A stretch of 64,000 nt of DNA from Comamonas antarctica (GCF_013363755.1 NZ_CP054840.1:3690001-3754000); one strand, 5' to 3'. Counted from the stretch's first letter, positions 37,067 to 46,768 are shown. The notes: a model not told the origin generated them from the sequence alone. A program made the numbers and translations.

Positions 37067-37927
37067 ATGCTTGTCATTCTTGGTTTCATCATTGCCTTTG
37101 CCTGCGTTTTCGGCACCTATGTGCTGCACGGCGGCAATATCGGCGTGGTCGCGAAGGCCCTACCCTTTGAAATGCTCACCATCGGCGGGGCGGCGCTCGG
37201 GGCGTTCATCGTGGCCAACCAGCCCAAGGTGATCAAGGCCACGCTGCGCGCGCTGCCGGCGGCGTTCAAATCGTCCAAATACAACAAGGAGCGCTTTCTC
37301 GAGCTGATGGCGCTGCTGTATGAAATCCTGCAGAAGGCGCGCAAGGAAGGCCTGATGTCGGTGGAATCCGATGTCGAGGCGCCGCTCGAGTCGCCGATCT
37401 TCGCCAAGTACCCGAACGTGCTGGCCGATGTGCATGTGATGGAGTTCCTCACCGACTACCTGCGCATGATGGTCTCGGGCAACCTGAATGCGCACGAGAT
37501 CGAGTCGCTGATGGACAGCGAGATCGAGGCCCATCACCAGGAGGCGCATGCCCCGGTCGCGGCGCTGGGCCGCATGGCCGGCGGCCTGCCGGCGTTCGGG
37601 ATCGTGGCGGCGGTGCTGGGCGTGGTGAACACCATGGGCTCGGTGGGCCAGCCGCCGGCGATCCTGGGCGCGATGATCGGTTCGGCACTGGTCGGTACCT
37701 TCCTCGGGATCTTGCTGGCCTATGCCGTGGTCGAGCCGATCGCGGGCCTGATCGAGCAGCAGACGCAGGACGCGGCCAAGGAATTCGAGTGCATCAAGAC
37801 CACGCTGCTGGCCAGCATGCAGGGCTACAACCCCGCGACGGCGATTGAATTCGGCCGCAAGGTGCTGTTCTCCACCGAGCGTCCAGGCTTCCTGGAGCTG
37901 GAAACCCACGTCAAGGGCAAGAAGTAA
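37067..37927 (+). CDS. motA: Flagellar stator protein MotA
   Basis: MotA is the proton-channel stator subunit in the inner membrane. The 286-residue protein has four transmembrane segments, two near the N-terminus (MLVILGFIIAFACVFGTYVL; MLTIGGAALGAFIVA) and two after residue 165 (FGIVAAVLGVVNTMGS; LVGTFLGILLAYAVVEPIAG). The cytoplasmic loop contains KARKEGLMSVESDVE with the charged residues that contact FliG. It leads the motA-motB-cheY-cheZ operon, 147 bp after flagellin 7. Confidence 0.97.
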   Translation: MLVILGFIIAFACVFGTYVLHGGNIGVVAKALPFEMLTIGGAALGAFIVANQPKVIKATLRALPAAFKSSKYNKERFLELMALLYEILQKARKEGLMSVESDVEAPLESPIFAKYPNVLADVHVMEFLTDYLRMMVSGNLNAHEIESLMDSEIEAHHQEAHAPVAALGRMAGGLPAFGIVAAVLGVVNTMGSVGQPPAILGAMIGSALVGTFLGILLAYAVVEPIAGLIEQQTQDAAKEFECIKTTLLASMQGYNPATAIEFGRKVLFSTERPGFLELETHVKGKK

Positions 37928-37939
37928 GCCCTCCCCATC

Positions 37940-38863
37940 ATGGCCGACAAGAAACTCCAACCCATCATCATCAAGCGCATCAAGAAGGCCAGCCATGCCC
38001 CGCATGGCGGCGCCTGGAAGATTGCCTATGCCGACTTCATGACGGCGATGATGGCGTTTTTCCTGTTGATGTGGCTGCTGGGCTCGACCGCCAAGGGCGA
38101 CCTGCAGGGCATTGCCAACTATTTCAACGCGCCGCTCAAGGTGTCGATGCAGGGCGGCGACGGCTCGGGCAACAGCTCGAGCATCATTCCCGGCGGCGGC
38201 AACGACCTGTCCAAGGTGCACGGCCAGGTGCGGCGCTCGGAGTCGAGCGAGACCGCCGACCGCAAGCAGAGCCTGGACGCGTCGCGTGCCGAGCGCGCGC
38301 GCCAGGATGCGGCACGCATCAAGGCGCTGCAGGTCAAGGTCGACAACCTGATCTCGGGCAACCCCAAGCTGGCCGAATACCGCGCCCAGATCCGCGTGCA
38401 GGTCACGCCCGACGGCCTGCAGATCCAGATCGTCGACGAGCAGAACCGGCCGATGTTCGACAGCGGCAGCGCCATCGTCAAACCCTACATGCAGGACATC
38501 CTGCGCGCCGTCGGCGCCGCGCTGGGCGAGACCGAGAACCGCATCAGCCTGGCCGGCCACACCGATGCCGCGCCCTATGGCAACGGCGACCGGGGCTACA
38601 GCAACTGGGAGCTTTCGGGCGACCGCGCCAATGCCTCGCGCCGCGAACTGATCGGCGCCGGGATGCCGGCCGCCAAGCTGGCGCGCGTGGTCGGCATGGC
38701 CGAAAGCGATCTGCTCGAGCCGGACAACCCGCGCGCGCCGCAAAACCGGCGCATTACCATCACCGTCCTGACCCGCGAAGCCGAAGAGCGGCTGCTGGGT
38801 AAAGAGCACAAGCCTTTGCCCGTCGCGGAAAAGCACGACAATCCCCCCGCTGGCACGCAATAG
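37940..38863 (+). CDS. motB: Flagellar stator protein MotB
   Basis: MotB anchors the stator to peptidoglycan and supplies the proton-binding site. The single transmembrane helix begins at about residue 28 and has the essential aspartate D32 in [15 protein letters not shown] plug and linker region with many charged residues follows, then an OmpA-type peptidoglycan-binding domain with [11 protein letters not shown] and [16 protein letters not shown]. The length of 307 residues is normal. It is 12 bp downstream of motA. Confidence 0.97.
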   Translation: MADKKLQPIIIKRIKKASHAPHGGAWKIAYADFMTAMMAFFLLMWLLGSTAKGDLQGIANYFNAPLKVSMQGGDGSGNSSSIIPGGGNDLSKVHGQVRRSESSETADRKQSLDASRAERARQDAARIKALQVKVDNLISGNPKLAEYRAQIRVQVTPDGLQIQIVDEQNRPMFDSGSAIVKPYMQDILRAVGAALGETENRISLAGHTDAAPYGNGDRGYSNWELSGDRANASRRELIGAGMPAAKLARVVGMAESDLLEPDNPRAPQNRRITITVLTREAEERLLGKEHKPLPVAEKHDNPPAGTQ

Positions 38864-38934
38864 CATCCACTGGTCTCGCTTGCTGCCGAATATGTCTTTC
38901 TCCCCAGAGCACATCACGACCGAAAGGGTCTCAC

Positions 38935-39321
38935 GTGGCTAATGCCTTGCGTTTTTTGATCGTCGACGACTTCTCCACCATGCGCCGCATCGTGCGCAAC
39001 CTTCTCAAGGAAAGCGGTTTCCCCGAGGCGGATGAGGCGGAGGATGGCGTCGTTGCGCTGCACAAGCTGCGCAACAGCAAGTTCGATTTCGTCGTCACCG
39101 ACATCAACATGCCCAACATGAACGGCTTCCAGCTGCTCGCCGAAATCAAGTCGGACGAGAAGCTCAAGCATCTTCCAGTGCTGATGGTCACGGCCGAAGC
39201 GCGCAAGGAAGACATCGTGGCCGCGGCGCAAAACGGCGCGGCGGGCTATATCGTCAAGCCGTTCACCAAGGCCACGCTGGAAGAAAAGGTCGGCCTGATC
39301 CTGAAGAAGCTGGGGCTGTAA
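38935..39321 (+). CDS. cheY: Response regulator CheY (motor-type copy)
   Basis: A 128-residue receiver protein, close to E. coli CheY. The acidic pair is D11-D12, the acceptor is D56 in [13 protein letters not shown], the switch threonine is in LMVTAEA and the lysine is in YIVKPFTK. The start is a GTG at 38935 with a GAAAGGG ribosome site seven bases upstream. It is followed three bases later by the true cheZ. This copy is the likely motor-binding CheY; the che-operon copy at 7630 may have another role. Confidence 0.95.
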   Translation: MANALRFLIVDDFSTMRRIVRNLLKESGFPEADEAEDGVVALHKLRNSKFDFVVTDINMPNMNGFQLLAEIKSDEKLKHLPVLMVTAEARKEDIVAAAQNGAAGYIVKPFTKATLEEKVGLILKKLGL

Positions 39322-39324
39322 ACC

Positions 39325-39969
39325 ATGGACAGCAACACGCCTGCCGAGCCCGGCGAACTGCATTACAAGATTGGTGTGCTGACGCGTCAGCTGCACGATT
39401 CCCTCAATGAGTTGGGCTTTGCCGACCGGCTGCGTGGCTCCATGGACGAACTGCCCGACGCGCAGAGCCGGCTGTCCTATATCGCCCGGCTCACGGGCGA
39501 GGCCGCCGAGAAGGTGCTCAACCGCGTCGAGCAGGCCAAGGCGCAGCAGGCCTACATCGCCGAGGAAACGCGGCGCATGGTGGCCGCGTTGATCAAGGAT
39601 CCGGTGGCCGCCGTCGCCAAGGGCGACATCATGAACTTCCTGACCGACATGGAAGCGGTGACGCAGAAGGCCGACGAGCACCTGACCGAGATCATGATGG
39701 CCCAGGACTTCCACGACCTGACCGGCCAGGTGATCGGCCGCGTGGTGAATCTCGCGGCCAATCTCGAGGACCAGCTGGTGCAGATGCTGATCCAGACCGC
39801 GCCGCCGGGCGGCGTGCCGACCGCCATCGCCGCCGCCCCCGTGGCCGTGGCCGCGGCCGCCGTCGCCACTGAATCGCTGGCCGGACCGGTGGTCGATCCC
39901 AGCAAGGCACAGGATGTGGTGACTTCGCAGTCGCAGGTGGATGATCTGCTGGCGAGCCTGGGGTTCTAA
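39325..39969 (+). CDS. cheZ: CheY phosphatase CheZ
   Basis: CheZ dephosphorylates CheY and ends the motor signal. The 214-residue protein forms a long helical hairpin, with the catalytic segment MMAQDFHDLTGQVIGRVV where D131 and Q135 correspond to the active residues of E. coli CheZ. An Ala/Pro/Val-rich linker leads to the C-terminal CheY-binding tail VDDLLASLGF. It is the last gene of the mot-che operon. Confidence 0.97.
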   Translation: MDSNTPAEPGELHYKIGVLTRQLHDSLNELGFADRLRGSMDELPDAQSRLSYIARLTGEAAEKVLNRVEQAKAQQAYIAEETRRMVAALIKDPVAAVAKGDIMNFLTDMEAVTQKADEHLTEIMMAQDFHDLTGQVIGRVVNLAANLEDQLVQMLIQTAPPGGVPTAIAAAPVAVAAAAVATESLAGPVVDPSKAQDVVTSQSQVDDLLASLGF

Positions 39970-40263
39970 GCTGCGTCTTTCATCCTAGGACAGGACGTTC
40001 ATCCTTCGACCGGGCCGCGCAGGCAAGCTCAGGACGAACGGGTAAATTTTTACCGCTCGCCCTGAGCGTGTCGAAGGGCGCCCGAGCACCCTGCGCTTGT
40101 CGAAGGGCCTGAGCTGCGTCGAAGGATGAAGGGCCAGAACGCGAGTCAAATGGCTGCGCCACGCCCCCGGCACGGCTGAACAGCGGCGTTTCGCCGCTTC
40201 TTTTCCCCCTTTAGCAAAAACAGCCCCTGGCGACAATGGCGGTGACCTTCCGTCATACCCGCC
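39970..40263. repeat. Intergenic stretch with TTCGAC-type repeats before flhB
   Basis: From 39988 to about 40132 lie four or five partial copies of the TTCGAC/GCTCAGG/CGAACGG repeat in both orientations, starting with GGACGTTCATCCTTCGACCG. A terminator follows at 40182. The flhB promoter should lie between that and 40263, but no clear consensus was found. Confidence 0.75.
40182..40205 (+). terminator. Intrinsic terminator of the motA-cheZ operon
   Basis: The stem AGCGGCG/CGCCGCT with a TTT loop is followed by TCTTTT. It lies after the repeat cluster and before flhB. Confidence 0.7.
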
Positions 40264-41418
40264 ATGGACTCCAGCCAAGACAAGAATCTCCCCGCCACCG
40301 AGCGCAAGTTGCAGAAAACGCGCAAGGATGGCCAAGGTGCGCGCTCGCGCGACCTGTCGCATCTCGCGATCCTGGGGATGGGTGCGGTCGCCATGCTGAT
40401 CGGCGCGCAGCCGCTGATCAATCACCTGAAGCTGGCCTTCATCCACCAGTTCTCGTTCAACGCCCAGACCGTGCAGACGCCGGCGCTGATGCTCGAGCGC
40501 CTGCTGCAGATGGGCAGCGTCGGCCTGGTGGCCTGCGTGGTGTTCGCGCTGGCCACGATCGCCGCGGCGCTGGTCAGCGGCATCCTGGCCGGCGGCTGGA
40601 TCTTCAGCTTCACGCCGGTCATGCCCAAGTTCAGCCGGCTCAACCCGCTGTCGGGCGTGGCGAATCTCTTTTCCAAGCAGCAGATGGTCACCGTCGTGAA
40701 GATGGTGCTCATGACCATCGTGCTGTCGTTCATCGGCTGGAAGTACCTGTCGAGCGGCCTGGAGGACATGGCGCGCGTGGGCAGCCAGCCGTCGCCGATG
40801 GCGCTGGCCATGGTCGGCGAGTGGCTGGCCGGCGGCGTCGGCATCATGCTGCTGGTGGTGTTCCTGGTGGCGCTGGTCGACGTGCCGCTGCAGGCCTTCC
40901 TGTTCAAGTCGCGGCTGAAGATGTCGCACCAGGAAGTCAAGCAGGAACACAAGGAATCCGAAGGCAACCCCGAGATCAAGGGCAAGCTGCGCCAGAAGCA
41001 GCGCGAGATCGCCAACCGCGCCAGCATCCAGGCCGTGCCCAAGGCCGATTTCGTGGTCATGAACCCGACCCACTACGCCGTGGCGCTGCGCTACGACGAA
41101 GCCAGCATGGATGCGCCCCAGGTCATCGCCAAGGGCACCGACCTGCTGGCGCAGAAGATCCGCGAAGTGGCCACGGCGCACGATGTGCCGGTGCTGCAAT
41201 CCCCGATGCTGGCGCGCGCGCTGTATGCGCACGCCGAGCTTGACCAGTCGATTCCCGCGCCGCTGTTCACCGCGGTCGCCCAGGTGCTGGCCTACGTCTA
41301 TCGCCTCAAGGCCGCGCTGCGCGGCGAAGGCCAGATGCCCCAGGCCCTCGACGAAGTCCCCGTTCCCCCTGAACTCGACCCGCACCAGCGGTCGGCCCCA
41401 CAAGGCAGCGCGACATGA
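40264..41418 (+). CDS. flhB: Flagellar export protein FlhB
   Basis: FlhB is the export gate subunit that switches substrate class together with FliK. A basic cytoplasmic N-terminus (SSQDKNLPATERKLQKTRKDG) precedes four transmembrane segments. The C-terminal cytoplasmic domain has the self-cleavage motif NPTH within FVVMNPTHYAVALRY. At 384 residues it is normal, with a short Pro-rich tail. It overlaps flhA in the four bases ATGA. Confidence 0.97.
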   Translation: MDSSQDKNLPATERKLQKTRKDGQGARSRDLSHLAILGMGAVAMLIGAQPLINHLKLAFIHQFSFNAQTVQTPALMLERLLQMGSVGLVACVVFALATIAAALVSGILAGGWIFSFTPVMPKFSRLNPLSGVANLFSKQQMVTVVKMVLMTIVLSFIGWKYLSSGLEDMARVGSQPSPMALAMVGEWLAGGVGIMLLVVFLVALVDVPLQAFLFKSRLKMSHQEVKQEHKESEGNPEIKGKLRQKQREIANRASIQAVPKADFVVMNPTHYAVALRYDEASMDAPQVIAKGTDLLAQKIREVATAHDVPVLQSPMLARALYAHAELDQSIPAPLFTAVAQVLAYVYRLKAALRGEGQMPQALDEVPVPPELDPHQRSAPQGSAT

Positions 41419-43517
41419 ACTCCTCGATGAAATCCCTGCAGGCCCTGGGCGGCAAATACGGCGCCGCGGCGCAGGGCCTGTCGGCCCCGCTGCTGGTGGT
41501 GGCGATCCTGGCGCTGATGGTGCTGCCTATCCCGCCCTGGCTGCTCGACACCTTCTTCACGCTGAACATCGCCGTCGCGCTGATGGTGATGATGGTCGCG
41601 GCCTACATGATCCGCCCGCTGGATTTCGCAGCGTTCCCGACGGTGCTGCTGCTGACGACGCTGATGCGCCTGTCGCTCAACGTCGCCTCGACGCGCGTGG
41701 TGCTGCTCGAGGGCCACACCGGCCCGGGCGCGGCCGGCGCGGTGATCGAGGCCTTCGGCCACTTCCTGATCGGCGGCAACTTCGCCGTCGGCCTGATCGT
41801 GTTCGCGATCCTGGTGGTGATCAACTTCGTGGTCATCACCAAGGGCGCGGAGCGCATTGCCGAGGTCTCGGCGCGCTTCACGCTGGACGCGATGCCGGGC
41901 AAGCAGATGGCCGTCGACGCCGACCTGAACGCGGGCCTGATCAACGAGGACGAAGCCAAGCGCCGCCGCGCCGAAGTCGGCGAGGAAGCCAACTTCTTCG
42001 GCTCGATGGACGGCGCCTCGAAGTTCGTGCGCGGCGATGCGATCGCCGGCATTCTGATCCTGCTGCTGAACATCGTCGGCGGCTTCATCATCGGCATGGC
42101 CCAGCACGGCCTGTCGGCCGGCCAGGCCGCCGACAACTATGTTCTGCTGGCCGTCGGCGACGCGCTGGTGGCGCAGATTCCCGGCCTGCTGATCTCGGTG
42201 GCCGCGGCCATGGTGGTCTCGCGCGTGGGCAAGGGCGAGGACATGGGGCGCCAGATCATCGATCAGCTGTTCATGTCGCCGCGCGTGCTGGCCGTGACCG
42301 GTGGCGTGCTCGCCGTGCTGGGCCTGATTCCCGGCATGCCCCACATCGTGTTCCTGGGCATGGGCAGCGCGCTGATCTATGCGGCCTGGGTGCTGGCGCG
42401 CCGCCAGCAGGCCGAGAAGGCCGCCAAGGCCGCCGCGCCCGCGCAGCAGCAGCAGGCGCCGGCCGGCGACTCCGGCGAAGCCAGCTGGGACGACCTGCAG
42501 CCCGTGGACCTGCTGGGCCTGGAGCTGGGCTACCGCCTGATCGCGCTGGTCGACAAGAAGCGCCAGGGCGACCTGCTGACACGCATCAAGGGCGTGCGCC
42601 GCAAGTTCGCGCAGGAAGTCGGCTTCCTGCCGCCGGCCGTGCATGTGCGCGACAACCTCGAACTCAAGCCCAGCGCCTACCGCGTAACGCTGCGCGGCGT
42701 GAGCATCGCCGAAGGCGAGGCCTTTCCCGGCATGTTCCTCGCCATCAACCCCGGCGGCATCAGCACGCCGCTGATCGGCACCCCGACCACCGACCCGGCG
42801 TTCGGCCTGCCCGCGCACTGGATCGACGAACGCCAGAAGGAAGCGGCACAAATGGCGGGTTTTACCGTCGTTGATTCCGAAACCGTGATGGCCACGCATT
42901 TGTCACACTTGATGCAAGTGCATGCGGCCAAGCTCCTGAGCCGCACGGAGACCCAGCAGCTCGTCGAACATGTCGCGCGCCAGGCTCCCAAGCTGATTGA
43001 AGAAGTGGTTCCGAAAATGGTGTCGATCTCAACCTTCCAGAAAGTGCTCCAGCTGTTGCTGGAGGATGCGGTGCATATCCGCGACATCCGCACCATCATT
43101 GAAACCCTGGCCGAGCATGCACCGCAGACCCAGGATCCGGTGGAACTGGCCCGCCGCGTGCGCATTGCGCTGTCGCCGGCCATCGTCCAGCAGATCTACG
43201 GCCCGACGCGCGAGCTTAACGTGATCGCCATCGAACCCGGCCTCGAGCGCCTGCTGGTGCAGGCCCTGGGCAATCCCGCGGCGCCGTCGCTGGACCCGGG
43301 CGTGGCCGAGATCCTCACGCAAAAAGCCGCCGACGTGGCGCAGAAACAGGAAGAGCTCGGAATGCCCGCATGCCTGCTGGTGCCCGACTCGATCCGCAAC
43401 GCAATTGCCCGGCTGTTGAAGCGCGTGGCGCCGCGTCTCCAGGTGCTCTCCCATAGCGAGATCCCCGAGACGCACACCATCCGCATTGGCCCCATTCTTA
43501 AAGGTGCATCCGCATGA
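41415..43517 (+). CDS. flhA: Flagellar export protein FlhA
   Basis: FlhA is the large export gate subunit that binds chaperone-substrate complexes. Eight transmembrane segments occupy about residues 20-325, with the FHIPEP-type segment ADLNAGLINEDEAKRRRAEV in the main loop. A Gln/Ala-rich linker leads to the cytoplasmic nonameric-ring domain ending GPILKGASA. At 700 residues it is normal. It overlaps flhB and flhF by ATGA. Confidence 0.97.
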   Translation: MNSSMKSLQALGGKYGAAAQGLSAPLLVVAILALMVLPIPPWLLDTFFTLNIAVALMVMMVAAYMIRPLDFAAFPTVLLLTTLMRLSLNVASTRVVLLEGHTGPGAAGAVIEAFGHFLIGGNFAVGLIVFAILVVINFVVITKGAERIAEVSARFTLDAMPGKQMAVDADLNAGLINEDEAKRRRAEVGEEANFFGSMDGASKFVRGDAIAGILILLLNIVGGFIIGMAQHGLSAGQAADNYVLLAVGDALVAQIPGLLISVAAAMVVSRVGKGEDMGRQIIDQLFMSPRVLAVTGGVLAVLGLIPGMPHIVFLGMGSALIYAAWVLARRQQAEKAAKAAAPAQQQQAPAGDSGEASWDDLQPVDLLGLELGYRLIALVDKKRQGDLLTRIKGVRRKFAQEVGFLPPAVHVRDNLELKPSAYRVTLRGVSIAEGEAFPGMFLAINPGGISTPLIGTPTTDPAFGLPAHWIDERQKEAAQMAGFTVVDSETVMATHLSHLMQVHAAKLLSRTETQQLVEHVARQAPKLIEEVVPKMVSISTFQKVLQLLLEDAVHIRDIRTIIETLAEHAPQTQDPVELARRVRIALSPAIVQQIYGPTRELNVIAIEPGLERLLVQALGNPAAPSLDPGVAEILTQKAADVAQKQEELGMPACLLVPDSIRNAIARLLKRVAPRLQVLSHSEIPETHTIRIGPILKGASA

Positions 43518-45067
43518 ACATCCGCCGCTTTACCGCCCCCACCTCGCGCGAGGCCCTGGCCAAGGCGCGCATGGCCTTTGGCGATGGCACGCTGATCCTG
43601 TCGAACCGCGCCACGCCCGAGGGCGTCGAGGTCACGGCCACCGCCGAGGACTCGCTCGAGCAGCTCGATGCCGGCGTCGCCACCAGCTCGCCGCTGCAGG
43701 CCGCGATCGAGAAGCGCGCCGCCGACGAGGTGCGTGGACTGCCCGCGCGGCCGCGCACGCTGTCCGCCGCCGTGACGCAAGCCGCGGCCGCGGCGCCGGC
43801 CGCATCCGCCGAAAGCCTGGCCAGGTCGCCGCTGCGCCAGTCGGTCGAGGAAGACGCCACCCAGCTGGCCATGAGCACGCTGTCGTTCCAGGACTATGTG
43901 CGCGAACGCATGCTGCGCCGCCGCCACGAGAACCTGCATGGCGAGCCCGCAGCCGCGCCCGAAGCCGCGCTCGAGCAGGAACTGCCGACCTTTGCACAGC
44001 GCGCGCGCCAGCTCGATGAACTGCGCCGCGAACCCGCGCCGACCCCCGCGGCCGGCGTAGCGCGCCACAATCCGCTGCGCAGCCAGCCCGCGGCCGCCCG
44101 TGCGCAGGCCGCGCCCGCTGCCGCGCCGCAGGTCATGATGGACGAGCTGCAGTCGATGAAGGCGCTGATCGAAGACCGCTTCAACACCCTGGCCTGGCTG
44201 GGCCAGGCGCGCCAGAGCCCGCTGCAATCGAACCTGATGCTCAAGCTGATCCGCGCCGGCTACTCGCCCGCGCTGTCGCGCCTGCTGCTCGAGAACCTGC
44301 CCGGCAACTGCTCGCCGGCCCAGGCCGTGCGCTGGCTGATGGATGTGCTCGAGCGCAACCTGCGCACCAACGCGCATTCGGCCCCGATCTATGAACAAGG
44401 CGGCGTGTTCGCGCTGGTTGGCGCGACCGGCGTCGGCAAGACCACGACCACCGCCAAGCTCGCGGCCATGGCCGCGCGCATCCACGGTCCGCGCGAAGTC
44501 GGCCTGATCACGCTCGACACCTACCGCGTCGGCGCCCATGAACAGCTGCGCGCCTACGGCCGCATGCTGGGTATCGTCGCCCACCAGGCGCACGACCGCG
44601 CCGCGCTGCACGACCTGCTGGGCCTGCTGGCGAACAAGAAGATGGTGCTGATCGACACCACCGGCGTCGCGCCGCGCGATCCGCGCAAGGACGACATCCT
44701 CGAGGTGCTCGACCTGCCCGGCGTGCAGCGCATGCTGGTGCTCAATGCCAGCAGCCAGGGCGATTCCAACGATGAAGTGCTGCATGCGTTCAAGGCCGAA
44801 GGCTGCCAGCAGGTGATCCTGTCGAAGGTCGACGAAGCCGTGAAGCTCGGCCCCTCGATCGACACGCTGATCCGCCACCAGATGCAGCTGTGCGGCGTGA
44901 CCAACGGCCAGCGCGTGCCCGAGGATTGGGAAGCCGCCGACGCGCACCAGCTGGTGGGCGCGTCGATGCGCGCCGCATCGCGCTCGGCCTTCGATCCCAA
45001 GGCCATCGAACTCGACTTCTTCTTCACCCAGTCGAGCCAGGTCGACATGGAGTTCGAGCATGCTTGA
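43514..45067 (+). CDS. flhF: Flagellar GTPase FlhF
   Basis: FlhF is an SRP-type GTPase that directs the place of flagellar assembly, often the cell pole. A short N-terminal domain (MNIRRFTAPTSREALAKARM) is followed by a long Ala-rich variable region (about 75-215), a helical N domain and a G domain with P-loop GATGVGKTTTTAKLA, VLIDTTGV and LSKVDEAVKLG. The length of 517 residues is at the upper side of normal. It overlaps flhA by four bases and the following gene by eight. Presence of flhF suggests polar flagellation, which is inference. Confidence 0.96.
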   Translation: MNIRRFTAPTSREALAKARMAFGDGTLILSNRATPEGVEVTATAEDSLEQLDAGVATSSPLQAAIEKRAADEVRGLPARPRTLSAAVTQAAAAAPAASAESLARSPLRQSVEEDATQLAMSTLSFQDYVRERMLRRRHENLHGEPAAAPEAALEQELPTFAQRARQLDELRREPAPTPAAGVARHNPLRSQPAAARAQAAPAAAPQVMMDELQSMKALIEDRFNTLAWLGQARQSPLQSNLMLKLIRAGYSPALSRLLLENLPGNCSPAQAVRWLMDVLERNLRTNAHSAPIYEQGGVFALVGATGVGKTTTTAKLAAMAARIHGPREVGLITLDTYRVGAHEQLRAYGRMLGIVAHQAHDRAALHDLLGLLANKKMVLIDTTGVAPRDPRKDDILEVLDLPGVQRMLVLNASSQGDSNDEVLHAFKAEGCQQVILSKVDEAVKLGPSIDTLIRHQMQLCGVTNGQRVPEDWEAADAHQLVGASMRAASRSAFDPKAIELDFFFTQSSQVDMEFEHA

Positions 45068-45851
45068 CAGCGCCAACCAGGGCAGCGGGCTGCAATCGGC
45101 GGCCGCCTGGCAGGAACTGCAGGTCTGCGCGATTGCTTACTCGGCGACGGCGCCAGGCTCACCGCTGCTCTGGCCGCTGAGCGCGCAGCTCCAGCAGCTC
45201 GGTTATCCGGTGCTGGTGCTCGATGCAAGCCAGGCCGAAAGCGCGGACGCGCCAGGCCTGCGCGACCTGCTGTCCGAGCCCGCCTGGCAAGCCACGTCCC
45301 TGGGCCCGCGCCCCGCGCAGGCCTCGGTGGCCGCGCTGCCCGCGGCGCTGGGGCTGTCGCAGCTGGACGGACTCGAATCATTGCTGACCTATGCCCGCCG
45401 CTATGCGGTGGTGATCCTGCATGCGCCCGTCGAACAGCTCGCGCCGCTGCTGCAGGGCCATGCCACGCGCCCGCTGCTGCCGCTGGACATGCAGCCGCGC
45501 GGCATGGTGCGCAGCTACCGCCAGATCAAGCACCTGGCGCTGCATGCCGGCCTGTCGTGCATCGTGGCCGGCGCCGCGGCGCCGCATGAAAGCTTTGCGC
45601 GGCGCCACGCCGACACGCTGATGGCCTCGCTGGCGCAATGCGCCGAACGCCACCTGCGCATGCAGCCGCTGTGCACGCGCACCGACCCGGGCTCGGCGCA
45701 GGACCTGCGCCGCCTGGCACTGCTGCTGCTGGCGCATTCCGCCACGCTGACACCGGGCCTGGCCGCGGCCGCAACGCTGACGCCGGGGGCGGCCATGGCC
45801 GCCCGTGTCGCGCCGGCGCCCGTCTTCTTCCAACCTGCGTGGAATCTATGA
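45060..45851 (+). CDS. flhG: FlhG/FleN-position protein lacking the ATPase P-loop
   Basis: A 263-residue protein in the position of flhG, the MinD-type ATPase that limits flagellar number. The fold appears kept: the segment CAIAYSATAPGSP then LSAQLQQLGYPVLVLDAS aligns with the MinD start, but the deviant Walker A (KGGxGKT) is replaced by SATAPGSP with no lysine. DGLESLLTYARRYAVVILHAP may match the later Walker B region. It therefore probably does not hydrolyse ATP. It overlaps flhF by 8 bp and fliA by ATGA, so it is translated with them and is unlikely to be a pseudogene. Confidence 0.75.
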   Translation: MLDSANQGSGLQSAAAWQELQVCAIAYSATAPGSPLLWPLSAQLQQLGYPVLVLDASQAESADAPGLRDLLSEPAWQATSLGPRPAQASVAALPAALGLSQLDGLESLLTYARRYAVVILHAPVEQLAPLLQGHATRPLLPLDMQPRGMVRSYRQIKHLALHAGLSCIVAGAAAPHESFARRHADTLMASLAQCAERHLRMQPLCTRTDPGSAQDLRRLALLLLAHSATLTPGLAAAATLTPGAAMAARVAPAPVFFQPAWNL

Positions 45852-46570
45852 ACGCCATGTACACCGCCAACGGCCAGCTCGAACGGAACGCCCTGATCCG
45901 TCAGCATGTTCCCCTGGTGCGGCGGATCGCGCACCACATGATCGCCAAGCTGCCGCCCAACGTGGCGCTCGACGATCTGATCCAGGTCGGCATGATCGGC
46001 CTGGCCGACGCGCTGTCGCGCTATGAAGCGGCGCAAGGCGTGCAGTTCGAGACCTTTGCCTCGCAGCGCATCCGCGGCGCGATGCTGGATGAACTGCGCG
46101 ATGGCGACTGGATGTCGCGCAGCTCGCGCAAGAGCCAAAAAGACATCGAACAGGCGCTGCGCCGGCTCGAGCAGAAGCTCGGACGCAGCCCGCTCGAGTC
46201 GGAGATCGCCCACGAACTGGGCATGCCGCTCGACGAGTACCAGTCGCTGCTGGGCAAGGTGCGCGGCACCCAGCTGGTCTACCTCGAAGACATCGCGCCC
46301 GGCGATGACAGCGACAGTTTCCTCGACCGCCACGTGGCCGATGAAAGCGCCGATCCCATGGCCCTGCTGCGCGACCAGCGCCTGCGCAGCGCCCTGGTCG
46401 AAGCCATCAAGGTCCTGCCCGAGCGCGAGCAGTACATCATGGGCATGTACTACGAGCATGACATGAATCTCAAGGAAATCGCGGCCGTGCTCGGCGTGAC
46501 GGAGTCGCGCGTGTGCCAGCTGCACAGCCAGGCGATCGCGCGGCTGCGGACCAAGATGCGCGCGCATTAA
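45848..46570 (+). CDS. fliA: Flagellar sigma factor FliA (sigma28)
   Basis: FliA directs RNA polymerase to late flagellar promoters such as those found here before fliD, flagellins 4-6 and flgM. The ATG at 45848 gives 240 residues. Region 2 contains LDDLIQVGMIGLADALSRYE and FETFASQRIRGAMLDELRD; region 4 has LKEIAAVLGVTESRVCQLHSQ. It ends the flhB-flhA-flhF-flhG-fliA operon and is convergent with flgN. Confidence 0.97.
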   Translation: MNAMYTANGQLERNALIRQHVPLVRRIAHHMIAKLPPNVALDDLIQVGMIGLADALSRYEAAQGVQFETFASQRIRGAMLDELRDGDWMSRSSRKSQKDIEQALRRLEQKLGRSPLESEIAHELGMPLDEYQSLLGKVRGTQLVYLEDIAPGDDSDSFLDRHVADESADPMALLRDQRLRSALVEAIKVLPEREQYIMGMYYEHDMNLKEIAAVLGVTESRVCQLHSQAIARLRTKMRAH

Positions 46571-46571
46571 T

Positions 46572-46689
46572 GTGAAGCACCCCCTGAGGCGCTTCGCGCC
46601 TTCCCCCTCTCATCCTTCGGTGGAGGGGGACGGCAGCCTCGGTGCGGGGCGGCCCTTCCTCGCTGCCCCCTTGCTGGGGCACGCCAGTT
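46572..46689. repeat. 118-bp structured intergenic repeat, copy 1
   Basis: Starts TGAAGCACCCCCTGAG just after the fliA stop and ends GCACGCCAGTT. It contains a hairpin AGGCGC/GCGCCT with a TTC loop, a second stem CCCCCTC/GAGGGGG and a third TGCCCC/GGGGCA. A second copy lies at 55961-56078, and three base pairs of the first stem differ between copies with pairing kept. I believe similar sequences occur in other Comamonadaceae genomes but could not check. Confidence 0.85.
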
Positions 46690-46768
46690 GCAAAGGCTGT
46701 GGACTGTGCCGAAGCCAGCCTTAACCCTACCCCAGGCCTGTCAGACGTCGAAGTAAGTTGGCCAATGA

